Shown here in pieces: positions 10,144 through 19,033 of a stretch of DNA of 32,543 nucleotides. The DNA lies in NCBI GenBank assembly GCA_016928765.1, contig JAFGKC010000148.1, positions 1 through 32,543 on the forward strand, in the 5' to 3' direction. A program made the translations under genes and the position numbers. The notes under the pieces are model-generated. The model did no database searches. It saw only the letters and a program-made list of their open reading frames with translations, and was not told the DNA's origin. This stretch comes from Syntrophaceae bacterium. Its GTDB lineage: Bacteria; Desulfobacterota; Syntrophia; Syntrophales; Smithellaceae. The first letter of the stretch is position 1; the number at the start of each line of letters is the position of its first letter.

Positions 10144-11349
10144 TTAGATGATAATTTTATCTTTGTATAGTTTATCTACTTCACTGGGCGTGTAACTGAG
10201 CCATTCTTCGAGGATAAACCTGCTGTGTTCGCCTAAAGACGGCGCGGGCAGGCGTATGCTTCCATGGGCTTCAGAAAATTTGTAAGGGACGCCGGGGATG
10301 TCGATGTCGCCAAATTCTTGGTGATATACTTTCTGGAACATTCCTCGCGCCTTCAGATTTTCATCATGATTTACCTGTTCGTTGGTGTAGGCTATACCGC
10401 AGGGGATTTTTTTGCTCTCCAGAATATTTATTATTTCCTGCGATGTGTGAAGCGAAGTCCACTCTTCGATAAGCGCGACCGCTTCTTCGTGATTGTGGAT
10501 TTGAGAAATAATATTATTGAATTTCGGATCAGTAACCATTTCCGGTCTCCCGACTACATCTGAAAGGGTTTTCCACTGGCGCGCGGTTACGGAAACAATG
10601 GCCACTTTACCGTCTTTAGATTTAAAAAAACCGTAGAAAGGCATCCGGTCGGAAGAGTTCATAACCTCCTCTGGTTTTCTGCCCAACTTTTTTTCGATGT
10701 CCTTCGCTACTTCTCCCAGCGCTTTGTCCATCAAGGCGCGGTAATTGTTGAAGTACATAACGTCTTGCATAGATAAATCTATATGTTGGCCATGCCCGGT
10801 TTTCATTCTGTGAATAAACGCCAGTAAGATAGCGTTAGCCGCGTAGGCGCCGCTCATCAAATCTCCCCAGTAATTAGCTGGCATAAGGTATGTTTCCTGA
10901 TCATTCCAGAACTGACCACCCGTCGCCTGCGCGATGATATCGAAAGCGGCTCTTTCAGGATTGACGCCTGTAGAGCCAAACCCGGAAATTTGAGTGTAGA
11001 TGATATCATTTTTTAATTTTTTTAAATCATCATAGCCCAGGCCGTTTCGTTCCAGCGTGCCGGGGATTAAGTTTTGCACAAAGATATCCGCCTGCGCGGC
11101 AAGCCGTAGCATTACATCCTGTCCTTCCTTTTCCTGCCAGTTGACGGCGATGCCGTACTTGTTGCGGTTTAAAACGGAGTAACAGCGCTCCGCGCCGGGC
11201 ATCAGCTGAAAATTAATTCTCAGCGTGTCGCCTTCGGGCGGTTCTACTTTAACCACCTCCGCGCCCATATCGGCCAAAAGCTGCGTGCAGCGTGAACCGG
11301 AAATAAACTGCGTGACGTCGATTACTTTAAGACCAGCGAGAATTTGCAC
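10144..11349 (-). CDS. CaiB/BaiF-type (family III) CoA transferase
   Basis: 401 aa; LAGLKVIDVTQFISGSRCTQLLADMGAEVVKVEPPEGDTLR, RNKYGIAVNW, DIFVQNLIPGTLERNGLGYDDLK, IIAQATGG. Confidence 0.92.
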   Translation of the reverse strand: MQILAGLKVIDVTQFISGSRCTQLLADMGAEVVKVEPPEGDTLRINFQLMPGAERCYSVLNRNKYGIAVNWQEKEGQDVMLRLAAQADIFVQNLIPGTLERNGLGYDDLKKLKNDIIYTQISGFGSTGVNPERAAFDIIAQATGGQFWNDQETYLMPANYWGDLMSGAYAANAILLAFIHRMKTGHGQHIDLSMQDVMYFNNYRALMDKALGEVAKDIEKKLGRKPEEVMNSSDRMPFYGFFKSKDGKVAIVSVTARQWKTLSDVVGRPEMVTDPKFNNIISQIHNHEEAVALIEEWTSLHTSQEIINILESKKIPCGIAYTNEQVNHDENLKARGMFQKVYHQEFGDIDIPGVPYKFSEAHGSIRLPAPSLGEHSRFILEEWLSYTPSEVDKLYKDKIII

Positions 11350-11532
11350 GAGATGTCCTTTAATAACAATTTATTTTACTGAAAACTTTTTAGCATATTT
11401 GACAATGAAGCGCTTCTTTTTTTTAAAAGAATAAGTATTCAAAATTAAAACCAGATTATTTGCCCGGAAAATATTTTTTTGATAATTACGCAATTGATCA
11501 GTAAGCATCTGATATGCTGTAATTTTATCGTG

Positions 11533-11562
11533 TTGACAGAAGCAGGCAGTTCTTTATATACT
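11533..11562 (+). promoter_or_regulatory. Candidate sigma70 promoter upstream of the small membrane-protein pair
   Basis: TTGACA (11533-11538) followed at 16-18 nt by TATATACT. Confidence 0.45.
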
Positions 11563-11693
11563 CACCTTATTCGAATCACTCCGAAACATGTTTGCTCTTA
11601 TAAGAGCGGTGCGGTGTCTAAGCCGCGGCATTTTATTTTAAACTTTAACCAAAACAGCCAACCCTAACTTAAGTATTCATGAAAGGAGAAAAA

Positions 11694-12152
11694 ATGCTGA
11701 ATCAGGGATTTATGATGTCGCATGTGCTGTTCGGTGTTTTGGGCATCCTTTGCGCTGTTGCCTTGTTCATGGATGTCTTGAATGCCAGTGGGAAAAATTA
11801 CCAGAGAATTAAAATGCTGAGCCTGGCTGTTGCTGTGCTGATTGTAATCTCTTTTCTCATTGGTGGTTACTGGTATGTTACCTATTATGGGGCCGAAAGA
11901 GATATTATAAAAGCTGGCGCCTGGCCCTGGGCTCATAATTTTTTCATGGAAGTAAAAGAGCATATCTTTTTCGCCATGTTGTTGTTGGGCATTTATCTGC
12001 CGATAGCGGTTTATAAAAATATTCCCCTGACCAACAGGAAGAATAAAAACCTGGTTTTGGCAATTTGCGCGATGATTATTTTGATCGGTATTTTCATGGA
12101 AGGCGCCGGCGGCATCATTAGCAAGGGCGTAACGATAGGATTGAGGGGGTGA
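11694..12152 (+). CDS. Integral membrane protein of unknown function (about four TM)
   Basis: Hydrophobic segments; AAAGGAG RBS directly upstream favours ATG at 11694. Conserved-looking WPWAHNFFMEVKEHIFF. Confidence 0.65.
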   Translation: MLNQGFMMSHVLFGVLGILCAVALFMDVLNASGKNYQRIKMLSLAVAVLIVISFLIGGYWYVTYYGAERDIIKAGAWPWAHNFFMEVKEHIFFAMLLLGIYLPIAVYKNIPLTNRKNKNLVLAICAMIILIGIFMEGAGGIISKGVTIGLRG

Positions 12153-12156
12153 AGCC

Positions 12157-12531
12157 ATGAAAAAAACAAATATAAAGAAAAATAAAAATATTCAAACGGC
12201 GGTTATAAAAAATAAAACAAATATGAATAAATATTCATTGGGTTTTGGCCTTTCGCTAGTTGTGACGAATCTGCTCAACGCGGTTATCCTGGTTGTGAAG
12301 GAAGTCAGCAGCTCTGTGATGAATGTTATGAAAGCGGCACTGGGACATCACTGGACAACGCACGCCGTAATGCTTCTTTTTATTTTTGTTGTTCTGGGGG
12401 CGGTTTTTTCAATTTATGAAGTTGGCGCGAAATGGGATTCCCGAAAATTGATGTATTATATCAGTGGTTCGGTGATTATAAGCATAGTTATTATAACAGT
12501 GTATTTTCTTCCCTATTTGATTGTTAAATAA
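12157..12531 (+). CDS. Small integral membrane protein of unknown function
   Basis: 124 aa; Lys/Asn-rich N-terminus then about three TM segments; GHHWTTHA motif; 4 nt downstream of the previous gene. Confidence 0.6.
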   Translation: MKKTNIKKNKNIQTAVIKNKTNMNKYSLGFGLSLVVTNLLNAVILVVKEVSSSVMNVMKAALGHHWTTHAVMLLFIFVVLGAVFSIYEVGAKWDSRKLMYYISGSVIISIVIITVYFLPYLIVK

Positions 12532-12553
12532 GATTTTCAAAAGAATGTTTTTA

Positions 12554-12597
12554 GAAAAATATGGTATCCGAGCAAATGTGCTGATACCATATTTTTC
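12554..12597. terminator. Bidirectional terminator, 15-bp perfect stem
   Basis: GAAAAATATGGTATC (12554-12568) and GATACCATATTTTTC (12583-12597), between convergent genes. Confidence 0.85.
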
Positions 12598-12608
12598 ATT
12601 ATTATCCA

Positions 12609-14495
12609 TTACTCTTTTGGTTCATTACGGGAAGATTTTTCAACAAATAATTCGCTGTCCCAGGCGTGATCACTAAGGGTAGGGTTTGCCTCGCGGTCAC
12701 TGGTCAGCAGTTGTTCCTGGATCTCAATCTGCTCACGAGTGTTGAAGATATAAGCTTCCTGGTCGTGGCGATGAACCGCTAATTTTTTTAATGCTGTTTC
12801 GTCATATTTGATGAAGTTTTGCCCTGCGCGAGTGGCGCTGTATTTACGGAAACCAAGCGCGATCAGCGCGTCGACGCCGAGGCGCACGGACGTGTCGAGC
12901 GATTCACGGTAAATATTATCCACGCCCGCGTCAATCAGTTCGTAGGCGTCCATTCTATTTTTTGCGCGCATCATAACGGTCAAATGAGGGAATTCCTTTT
13001 TGATTGTATCAACAAGAGCTAAATTAATTTCCGGAGAATCAATGGCGGCAACAAGTATCTTCGCCTCATCAGCCCCGGCGCATTTTAGGATATCCAAACG
13101 CGTGGCATCGCCGTAATAGACTTTAAATCCCGTTTTTCTTAAAACATCGACCCGGTCCGAATCGTTATCCAGAATAACCGCGTTAACGCCGTTGGCGCGG
13201 AGAAATCGGCCGATGGTGCTGCCAAAGTGACCGAAGCCCGCGATAATTACCTTGTGGCGTGCGTCAATGGCATCTGCTTCTTTTTCTTCTGCGGATTCCT
13301 TTGTTCCGAATCTGGGCAGGATAAGTCGTTCATTGGCCAGCAAAAGAAGCGGCGTCACGGTCATGCTGATGGCGGTTGCGCCCATCATCATATCTGTCCA
13401 GTGCGCGGAAAGAATTTTCAACTGGGATATAAAAGCGAACAAAACAAAAGCGAATTCACCAACCTGCGACAGGCCGAGTGTGAAAATCATATTCTGATCA
13501 AAACTCAAGCGTGAGAATTTACCGGTAGTGAAAAGAACCATTGCTTTAATTGCCATGAGACTAGAAACTAAAATGGCAACCGTTAATGGATTCGCGATAA
13601 TGAGCTTAAAGTTTATGGAAGCGCCGACGGCAATAAAAAACAAACCAAGAAGAACTCCCTTGAATGGTTCAATATCGCTTTCCAACTCGTGGCGGAATTC
13701 ACTGTTAGCTAAAACCACGCCGGCCAGAAATGTTCCCAGCGCGGGGCTTAAACCCACTATGGTCATAAGGTCTGCTGTAGCTATGACGATTAACAGTGCC
13801 GCCGCTGTAAATAATTCTCTCAGGCGGATACGGGCGATGAAACGCAGGAAAGGCACGAATAGAAAACGGCCAGCCAATACAACCGCATTTGCGGCGGCGA
13901 GTAAAACAAGTGTTTGTGCCCACCCGGGCAGTCCTTCCATAAAAGATGAGTGTCCGGCCGAAGAGGTATGAGCTCCGGATACAGCCAGAAGCGGCAAAAG
14001 CGCTAAAATCGGGATTACCGCGATATCCTGAAACAAAAGAACGGCAAAAGAACTCCGACCCGATTGCGTTTTGACAAGTCCCTTTTCGCGCAATGTTTGC
14101 ATGACGATCGCTGTGGAAGACATCGAAAGTGCCAAGCCGCAGGCAAGTGCCGCTTGCCAGGTAAATCCAATTAAAAATAAAACGGCAAAACACAAAAGAG
14201 TTGTCGCGCCCATCTGCATTATGCCCGTGCCGAAAATAAGTTTGCGCATCCGCCAGAAAGCGGACGGGTCCAATTCCAAACCGATTAAAAAAAGCATCAT
14301 CACCACGCCGAATTCGGCAAAGTGCATAATGTCTTTACCTTCTTCGCCGATAAAGCCAAGGAAAAAAGGCCCGATGATGATGCCACCTATAAGATATCCT
14401 AAAACAGAGCCCATCCCCAGCCTTTTGGCGATGGGGACAAAAATTACGGCAGCAGCCAGATAAATTAACGCGTCATGTAAGAATGTGGCGCTCAT
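12609..14495 (-). CDS. Kef-type monovalent cation:proton antiporter with RCK/TrkA-N domain
   Basis: 628 aa; CPA2 transporter region (GYLIGGIIIGPFFLGFI..., SMSSTAIVMQTLREKG, LSPALGTFLAGVVLANSEFRHELESDIEPFKGVLLGLFFIAVGASI) plus HKVIIAGFGHFGSTIGRFLRANGVNAVILDNDSDRVDVLRKTGFKVYYGDATRLDIL. Confidence 0.93.
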   Translation of the reverse strand: MSATFLHDALIYLAAAVIFVPIAKRLGMGSVLGYLIGGIIIGPFFLGFIGEEGKDIMHFAEFGVVMMLFLIGLELDPSAFWRMRKLIFGTGIMQMGATTLLCFAVLFLIGFTWQAALACGLALSMSSTAIVMQTLREKGLVKTQSGRSSFAVLLFQDIAVIPILALLPLLAVSGAHTSSAGHSSFMEGLPGWAQTLVLLAAANAVVLAGRFLFVPFLRFIARIRLRELFTAAALLIVIATADLMTIVGLSPALGTFLAGVVLANSEFRHELESDIEPFKGVLLGLFFIAVGASINFKLIIANPLTVAILVSSLMAIKAMVLFTTGKFSRLSFDQNMIFTLGLSQVGEFAFVLFAFISQLKILSAHWTDMMMGATAISMTVTPLLLLANERLILPRFGTKESAEEKEADAIDARHKVIIAGFGHFGSTIGRFLRANGVNAVILDNDSDRVDVLRKTGFKVYYGDATRLDILKCAGADEAKILVAAIDSPEINLALVDTIKKEFPHLTVMMRAKNRMDAYELIDAGVDNIYRESLDTSVRLGVDALIALGFRKYSATRAGQNFIKYDETALKKLAVHRHDQEAYIFNTREQIEIQEQLLTSDREANPTLSDHAWDSELFVEKSSRNEPKE

Positions 14496-15100
14496 AAAGT
14501 TGCCCCCGTTTCTTTAGCCAGCCAATCGTTGAGGTAAGAATATTTTCGAGTAATTCTGATATCAAAGTTACCTTGGGCAAGCTTTTCTAAAAGCGTTTGA
14601 TAAAGGCGGGCGTACTCGTTGAGATCTTTTTCGGTTAAAAGATGCGTACCGTGGACGGCAAAAGGCGGCAGATAAATCATTTTGCACAGGTTAGCCGTTT
14701 GCTCAAAAGGTATAAGAAATTCACGGATGGTGAATCTATTGTGGCCGTTTGGCGCGTAGGCTTCTTTAGTGCCGCCGATGGTCAACGTGTTGAAGATGAT
14801 TTTATCTTTGAGATTGTTGCCGTGGCTGCCATGCGCCCAGCCGTGTTCCAGCACCAGATCCATCCATTGTTTGAGCAGGGCCGGCGCGCTATACATGTAC
14901 AATGGATGATGCCAGATGATAATCTCGTGCGCCAGCAGCAATTCTTTTTCGCGCTCAATATCGATATTAAAATCGGGATATTCTTCGTACAAATCGTACA
15001 GCGTAACCCCCGCCACTTGCTTGATATTTTTAAGCAGGGCGCGATTGGTTTTGGACTTTTCAAACCGCGGATGGGCGAATAGGATTAATATTTTATTCAT
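14492..15100 (-). CDS. KefF/KefG-type NAD(P)H oxidoreductase ancillary protein
   Basis: 202 aa flavodoxin-2 fold: ILILFAHPRFEKSKTNRALL, IIWHHPLYMYSAPALLKQWMDLVLEHGWAHG, LTIGGTKEAYAPNGHNRFTIREFLIPFEQTANLC. ATGA overlap with the antiporter gene. Confidence 0.9.
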   Translation of the reverse strand: MNKILILFAHPRFEKSKTNRALLKNIKQVAGVTLYDLYEEYPDFNIDIEREKELLLAHEIIIWHHPLYMYSAPALLKQWMDLVLEHGWAHGSHGNNLKDKIIFNTLTIGGTKEAYAPNGHNRFTIREFLIPFEQTANLCKMIYLPPFAVHGTHLLTEKDLNEYARLYQTLLEKLAQGNFDIRITRKYSYLNDWLAKETGATL

Positions 15101-15493
15101 GGGCGTTACCGATTAATAATGTAAATAAACTCGATGATTGATGCTAAGCTTTAGCATATTTAAAAGTATACTTCTTTAGTTTTTATATTAAAAGCTTATT
15201 GGCAATGTAGGCTAAATTTTAAATATAAAGACTATGCTGCTATGTCCATTTAGAGGTATTTTTTATTGTGCGTGGAGGTGACCTTAATTTTACTCAATAA
15301 ATTTAACATATTATAGCTTTACAATAATATTGATATTGCTATTTTATATTAATTGATTAAGTATTTTAGGCAATAATATCATTCTATTTCTTGAGCGTTT
15401 CTTGTCTGCAGTGTAAGGTTGCAGTTGTCATGAATTTCTTATGGCAGAGTGCGTTAATTAAAAATAAATATTAAGAGGAAGGAGAAGAGGGTC

Positions 15494-16327
15494 ATGAAAA
15501 AATCATTATTTATCGTTTTGATGGTGATGGGATTATTGGCCGTTTATTCTATTATTGCGCACAGCCAGCCGGGCTATGGTTATGGTATGGGACGGGGAAT
15601 GATGGGTGGTTATGGTATGGGTCCTGGCGGATGGGTGGATGTTCCGGATAAATTACCGGCGCCGAAAAATAGTCAATGGGTGGAGAAACTGCGGGAAATA
15701 TTGGTTATGGAAAAAGATTCGTTGACTCAATATGAGGCCGACCAGGAAAAATTCAATGCTCACATGCCGTACATAATGGTTATTCCACAGGAGGAATTTC
15801 ATGTGCAATGGATTGAACAATTGTTTGCGGCTTATGGCTTAAATGCTAACGGGAAAACAAATCCCGTTGTGCAAACAAAAACTTTGACGGAAGCTTATGA
15901 ACTAAGTGTAAAGATGGAAAAGGATTTGCTGCCTCGTTACGAATGGCTGGTCAAAAACGCGGAAGATCGTGATAGCGCGGAAATATTAGACACTGCCCTT
16001 ATTCAAAGCCGGATTCATTTAACGATGTTCGAGCATGCCTCGCGCGTAGGGCATGGTTACGGATTCGGTATGAGAAGGGGATTCGGTCGCGGTTATGGTA
16101 TGGGGCCGGGCATGATGGGCGGCTATGGTTTCGGGTATCGCGGCGTCTTTATGTGGGGCATATTTTTAATCGTTCTTGGCGCGGCGATTTATTTTATCAT
16201 ACAGACCGTAAAGGCAAAGAAGGTTATCGGACAGGCGCAGGATACGCCAATGGACATCATAAAGAGGCGTTATGTAAAAGGGGAGATTACTAAAGAAGAA
16301 TTTGACCAGATGAAAAAAGATTTGTAG
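15494..16327 (+). CDS. Exported/membrane protein with Gly/Tyr/Met-rich repeats, predicted ferritin-like helical domain, one TM and C-terminal SHOCT-like motif
   Basis: 277 aa; signal peptide; GYGYGMGRGMMGGYGMGPGG and GYGFGMRRGFGRGYGMGPGMMGGYGFGYRG; central MEKD..PQEEFHVQWIE..MEKDLLPRYE..SRIHLTMFEH; tail MDIIKRRYVKGEITKEEFDQMKKDL (SHOCT). Confidence 0.75.
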   Translation: MKKSLFIVLMVMGLLAVYSIIAHSQPGYGYGMGRGMMGGYGMGPGGWVDVPDKLPAPKNSQWVEKLREILVMEKDSLTQYEADQEKFNAHMPYIMVIPQEEFHVQWIEQLFAAYGLNANGKTNPVVQTKTLTEAYELSVKMEKDLLPRYEWLVKNAEDRDSAEILDTALIQSRIHLTMFEHASRVGHGYGFGMRRGFGRGYGMGPGMMGGYGFGYRGVFMWGIFLIVLGAAIYFIIQTVKAKKVIGQAQDTPMDIIKRRYVKGEITKEEFDQMKKDL

Positions 16328-16357
16328 TAATAGTTCTGACTGGCGAGGAGTATAAAT

Positions 16358-16924
16358 ATGAAAGTATTGGGAATTATGGGAAGTCCGCGAGTCGGCGGAA
16401 ACAGTGATATACTTCTGGATGAGGCTTTGACTGGCGCTAAAGACGCCGGTGCTGATGTGGAAAAAATTATTCTGAATAAACTGAAAATATCCGGATGTCA
16501 TGACTGCAAAAAGTGCAACGAAACAGGAATCTGTGTACTTAAAGACGACATGCCCGAAATCCATAAAAAAATTCTGGAAGCCGATGCCATTATTCACAGC
16601 TGCCCGGTTTATTTCTGGTCGATGACCGCGCAGATGAAAGCGTATCTCGATAGGTGGACAGCTATCTTTGATGCCGAGTGGCGCTGGCAGAAAGCTTATT
16701 ATCCGAAAATGAAAGGCAAGCGGATTGGACTCATTACCGTGTGCGGCGATCCCAACCCGCATACTGCTGATCCCATCGTACACAGTTTTAAATCAACAGC
16801 TGACATGACCAAACTAAATTGGATTGGAGTCGTTATGGCCTCCGCAACGGACAAGGGAGAAATCAGCAAAGACGAAAATGCTAAGAAACAGGCGTTTGAG
16901 CTGGGTAGGAAAGTGGCTAACTGA
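16358..16924 (+). CDS. NADPH-dependent FMN reductase / iron-sulfur flavoprotein-like
   Basis: 188 aa; GIMGSPRVGGNSDILLDEAL; CHDCKKCNETGIC (CX2CX2CX5C); SCPVYFWSMTAQMKAYLDRW. Confidence 0.88.
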   Translation: MKVLGIMGSPRVGGNSDILLDEALTGAKDAGADVEKIILNKLKISGCHDCKKCNETGICVLKDDMPEIHKKILEADAIIHSCPVYFWSMTAQMKAYLDRWTAIFDAEWRWQKAYYPKMKGKRIGLITVCGDPNPHTADPIVHSFKSTADMTKLNWIGVVMASATDKGEISKDENAKKQAFELGRKVAN

Positions 16925-17064
16925 TAACGACCTTGGCATAAGCCACCAGCGGAAACTATTGATTAAATTTATTTTGTTAATATAACTTGAATGTTCTGAA
17001 AACCCGAATATCAGCACTGTAATAGCTGGTCGGTTTGATGCCATTGTTATAAAGCGTTTTAATA

Positions 17065-17823
17065 TTACCTATTTAAAGCCTCCTCGAAATCATCCCAATA
17101 ATTTGACTCTAATGCAATCCTTCTCAATTCCTCTAACGTGACTCCATTGTCATAAGCATTTTTTAAAAGGCTTAGTGCTAATGAACCATCAAAGTGGCCT
17201 CTGATTTTATTTTTAAGAATTCCCCTTATATAAAACAAGTCTTTCATCTCAGGTTTATCTTTAGTTAATCTTCTTGTTCCACATATACGGTTTATTTTAT
17301 TAAATGCAATATTCCAAGATTCATCGGTGCAATTTCCATCTTTATCAAATTTCAAATATTGTTCAGCTGCAATATCCATTGCTGTAGTAATTTCATCATA
17401 TGTATACTCACGCGAAAGTTTTTTAATTATTTTTAAACCATTTTCATTAATTGAATAACCTTTAGCTAGGCTTTCCCAGTAAGTGGAAATATTTTCAATC
17501 AATTGATTCTTTATATCTTGAAGACTTTCGTGCCATTGCATCATCATCTCAAGTTGTTCTCTGCGTTCACTTAATTCCTCTAATTGGTTCCTTGATTTCA
17601 TGACAAATGTTTTATCATCAAGAGGAACATTACTTTTACCTAAATTACATTTGCTACAAGCAGTGACTAAATTAGTAATATCATTGGAACCACCTTCTGA
17701 AACAGGTTTTATGTGGTCAATGTGCAATAATACTTCAGGAGCTGCTGCACCACAATATTGACATTTAAAGCTGTCACGTTTGAAAACTTCAAATCTTATT
17801 TTCTTTGGTATGTTTTCTCTCAT
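17065..17823 (-). CDS. HNH endonuclease
   Basis: 252 aa; FEVFKRDSFKCQYCGAAAPEVLLHIDHIKPVSEGGSNDITNLVTACSKCNLGKSN is a canonical HNH motif with CxxC pairs; locally AT-rich. Confidence 0.9.
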   Translation of the reverse strand: MRENIPKKIRFEVFKRDSFKCQYCGAAAPEVLLHIDHIKPVSEGGSNDITNLVTACSKCNLGKSNVPLDDKTFVMKSRNQLEELSERREQLEMMMQWHESLQDIKNQLIENISTYWESLAKGYSINENGLKIIKKLSREYTYDEITTAMDIAAEQYLKFDKDGNCTDESWNIAFNKINRICGTRRLTKDKPEMKDLFYIRGILKNKIRGHFDGSLALSLLKNAYDNGVTLEELRRIALESNYWDDFEEALNR

Positions 17824-17885
17824 ATAAAACTACCAACTTAAGTTTTATAACATTATTTATATAGATCTATGCTAATATAGCAAAC

Positions 17886-17901
17886 ACAGCAAATTTGCTG
17901 T
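17886..17901. promoter_or_regulatory. 16-bp perfect palindrome upstream of the HNH gene (candidate operator)
   Basis: ACAGCAAATTTGCTGT, about 63 bp upstream of the HNH ATG. Confidence 0.35.
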
Positions 17902-18059
17902 ATAAACCCCTATGTTAAAAGTGATCATTTCGGTCTTAATATCTTAATATAAAACAACAATCAACCTTTTTTCTGCTTTTGTACTTGGTATATTATACAG
18001 ATCTGTATAAATATCCTGTCGGGTATAATGTGGTCACGCTGATCTTGTATCAAACTGCT

Positions 18060-18947
18060 TCACTGTTTTTTCTGGTGCATTTTTGTTTTCCAGCGTTGGT
18101 GGAACCAGAACCATTGTTCTGGGTATTCGCGCACAATATCTTCGATAATTTTTGTGAAACGTTGAGTGTTGAAAACCAGATCCGCTTCGTAATTGCTCGT
18201 GCGGACGGCTTCTATGGGAGGTTTTACGATAACCTTATATCTTCCCGATTTTTGCCGGGCGGGGAAAATGGCAATTACCGGTGCTCCGGAACGCATGGCC
18301 ATCACGGCAAGTCCCACCCCCGTGCAGGCAGGCCGGCCGAAGAAATCAACAAAAACACCTTCATACGTGTCAACATTCTGATCGCTGAGAATGCCGATAA
18401 TTTGATTCTGTTTCAACAACTCCATAATTTTTCTTCCCGAGCCGCCTTTGGGAATCAAACTGTTTCCCCGCATGGTGCGCACATATTCAACTATATTATC
18501 GATAATTTTATTATCCAGCGGCCGGTAAACAATATGGATCGGTCTGGCGTAAATCGGGATGCCTACCGGCAATAATTCCCAGTTTCCGAAATGCGCGACT
18601 ATGGAAAGGATGCCTTTTCCCTTGGCGTTGGCCGTCAGGTAATTTTCATAACCTTCCACGTCTACCCATTTGTGCGCTTTTTCTTTGGTAATCGAGGGCA
18701 TGTCCGGAAATTCCGCGCCGACAATAGCGAAGTGTCGATACGTTCCTTTGGCGATTTTGATAATTTCCCTGTAATTTTTTTCCGGGAAGGAGCGTTGCAG
18801 ATTATGCAACGCGATTAAGCGGCGACGTGAGTCGAGGTGATAGAATATAGTGAATAAACTTATGAATATTGCTTTGCGCGCAAATCTGGGGATCAACTTT
18901 AAAACAAATAATATTACGGAGGTTGTTTTTGTTTTTTCAACAGCCAT
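18060..18947 (-). CDS. Lysophospholipid (LpxL/HtrB-type) acyltransferase
   Basis: 295 aa; LLSIVAHFGNWELLPVG (HxxxxE-like), IHIVYRPLDNKIIDNIVEYVRTMRGNSLIPKGG, GILSDQNVDTYEGVFVDFFGRPACTGVGLAVMAMRSGAPVI, EYPEQWFWFHQRWK. Confidence 0.92.
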   Translation of the reverse strand: MAVEKTKTTSVILFVLKLIPRFARKAIFISLFTIFYHLDSRRRLIALHNLQRSFPEKNYREIIKIAKGTYRHFAIVGAEFPDMPSITKEKAHKWVDVEGYENYLTANAKGKGILSIVAHFGNWELLPVGIPIYARPIHIVYRPLDNKIIDNIVEYVRTMRGNSLIPKGGSGRKIMELLKQNQIIGILSDQNVDTYEGVFVDFFGRPACTGVGLAVMAMRSGAPVIAIFPARQKSGRYKVIVKPPIEAVRTSNYEADLVFNTQRFTKIIEDIVREYPEQWFWFHQRWKTKMHQKKQ

Positions 18948-18950
18948 TAA

Positions 18951-19033
18951 TGCGCTTCATCCCAGTTATCGCCTGCGGCAATTTCCACTTTTAGCGGCAC
19001 TTTAAGTTTGATTACTTCTTGCTTTTCTTTTTT
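18951..19033 (-). pseudogene. Orphan polA 3'-end remnant (direct repeat copy 1)
   Basis: Minus-strand translation ...EVIKLKVPLKVEIAAGDNWDEAH* matches the C-terminus of the intact PolA (EVIKLKVPLKVEIAAGYNWDEAH*). 83 nt with 5 mismatches to 20745-20827; no matching polA sequence continues beyond it. Confidence 0.92.

Noticed and set aside
15570-16140. Repeated GGTTATGGTATGGG-type DNA as a possible CRISPR or tandem repeat array
   Set aside because: Irregular spacing and in-frame Gly/Tyr/Met codons; it is explained by low-complexity protein sequence.
17979-18575. 198-aa + strand ORF
   Set aside because: Antisense of the LpxL-type acyltransferase; no motifs.
18951-19033. Orphan polA tail as just conserved-motif convergence
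   Set aside because: Identity is at nucleotide level including synonymous positions (78 of 83), plus the shared stop position, so common descent by duplication is far more likely than chance.
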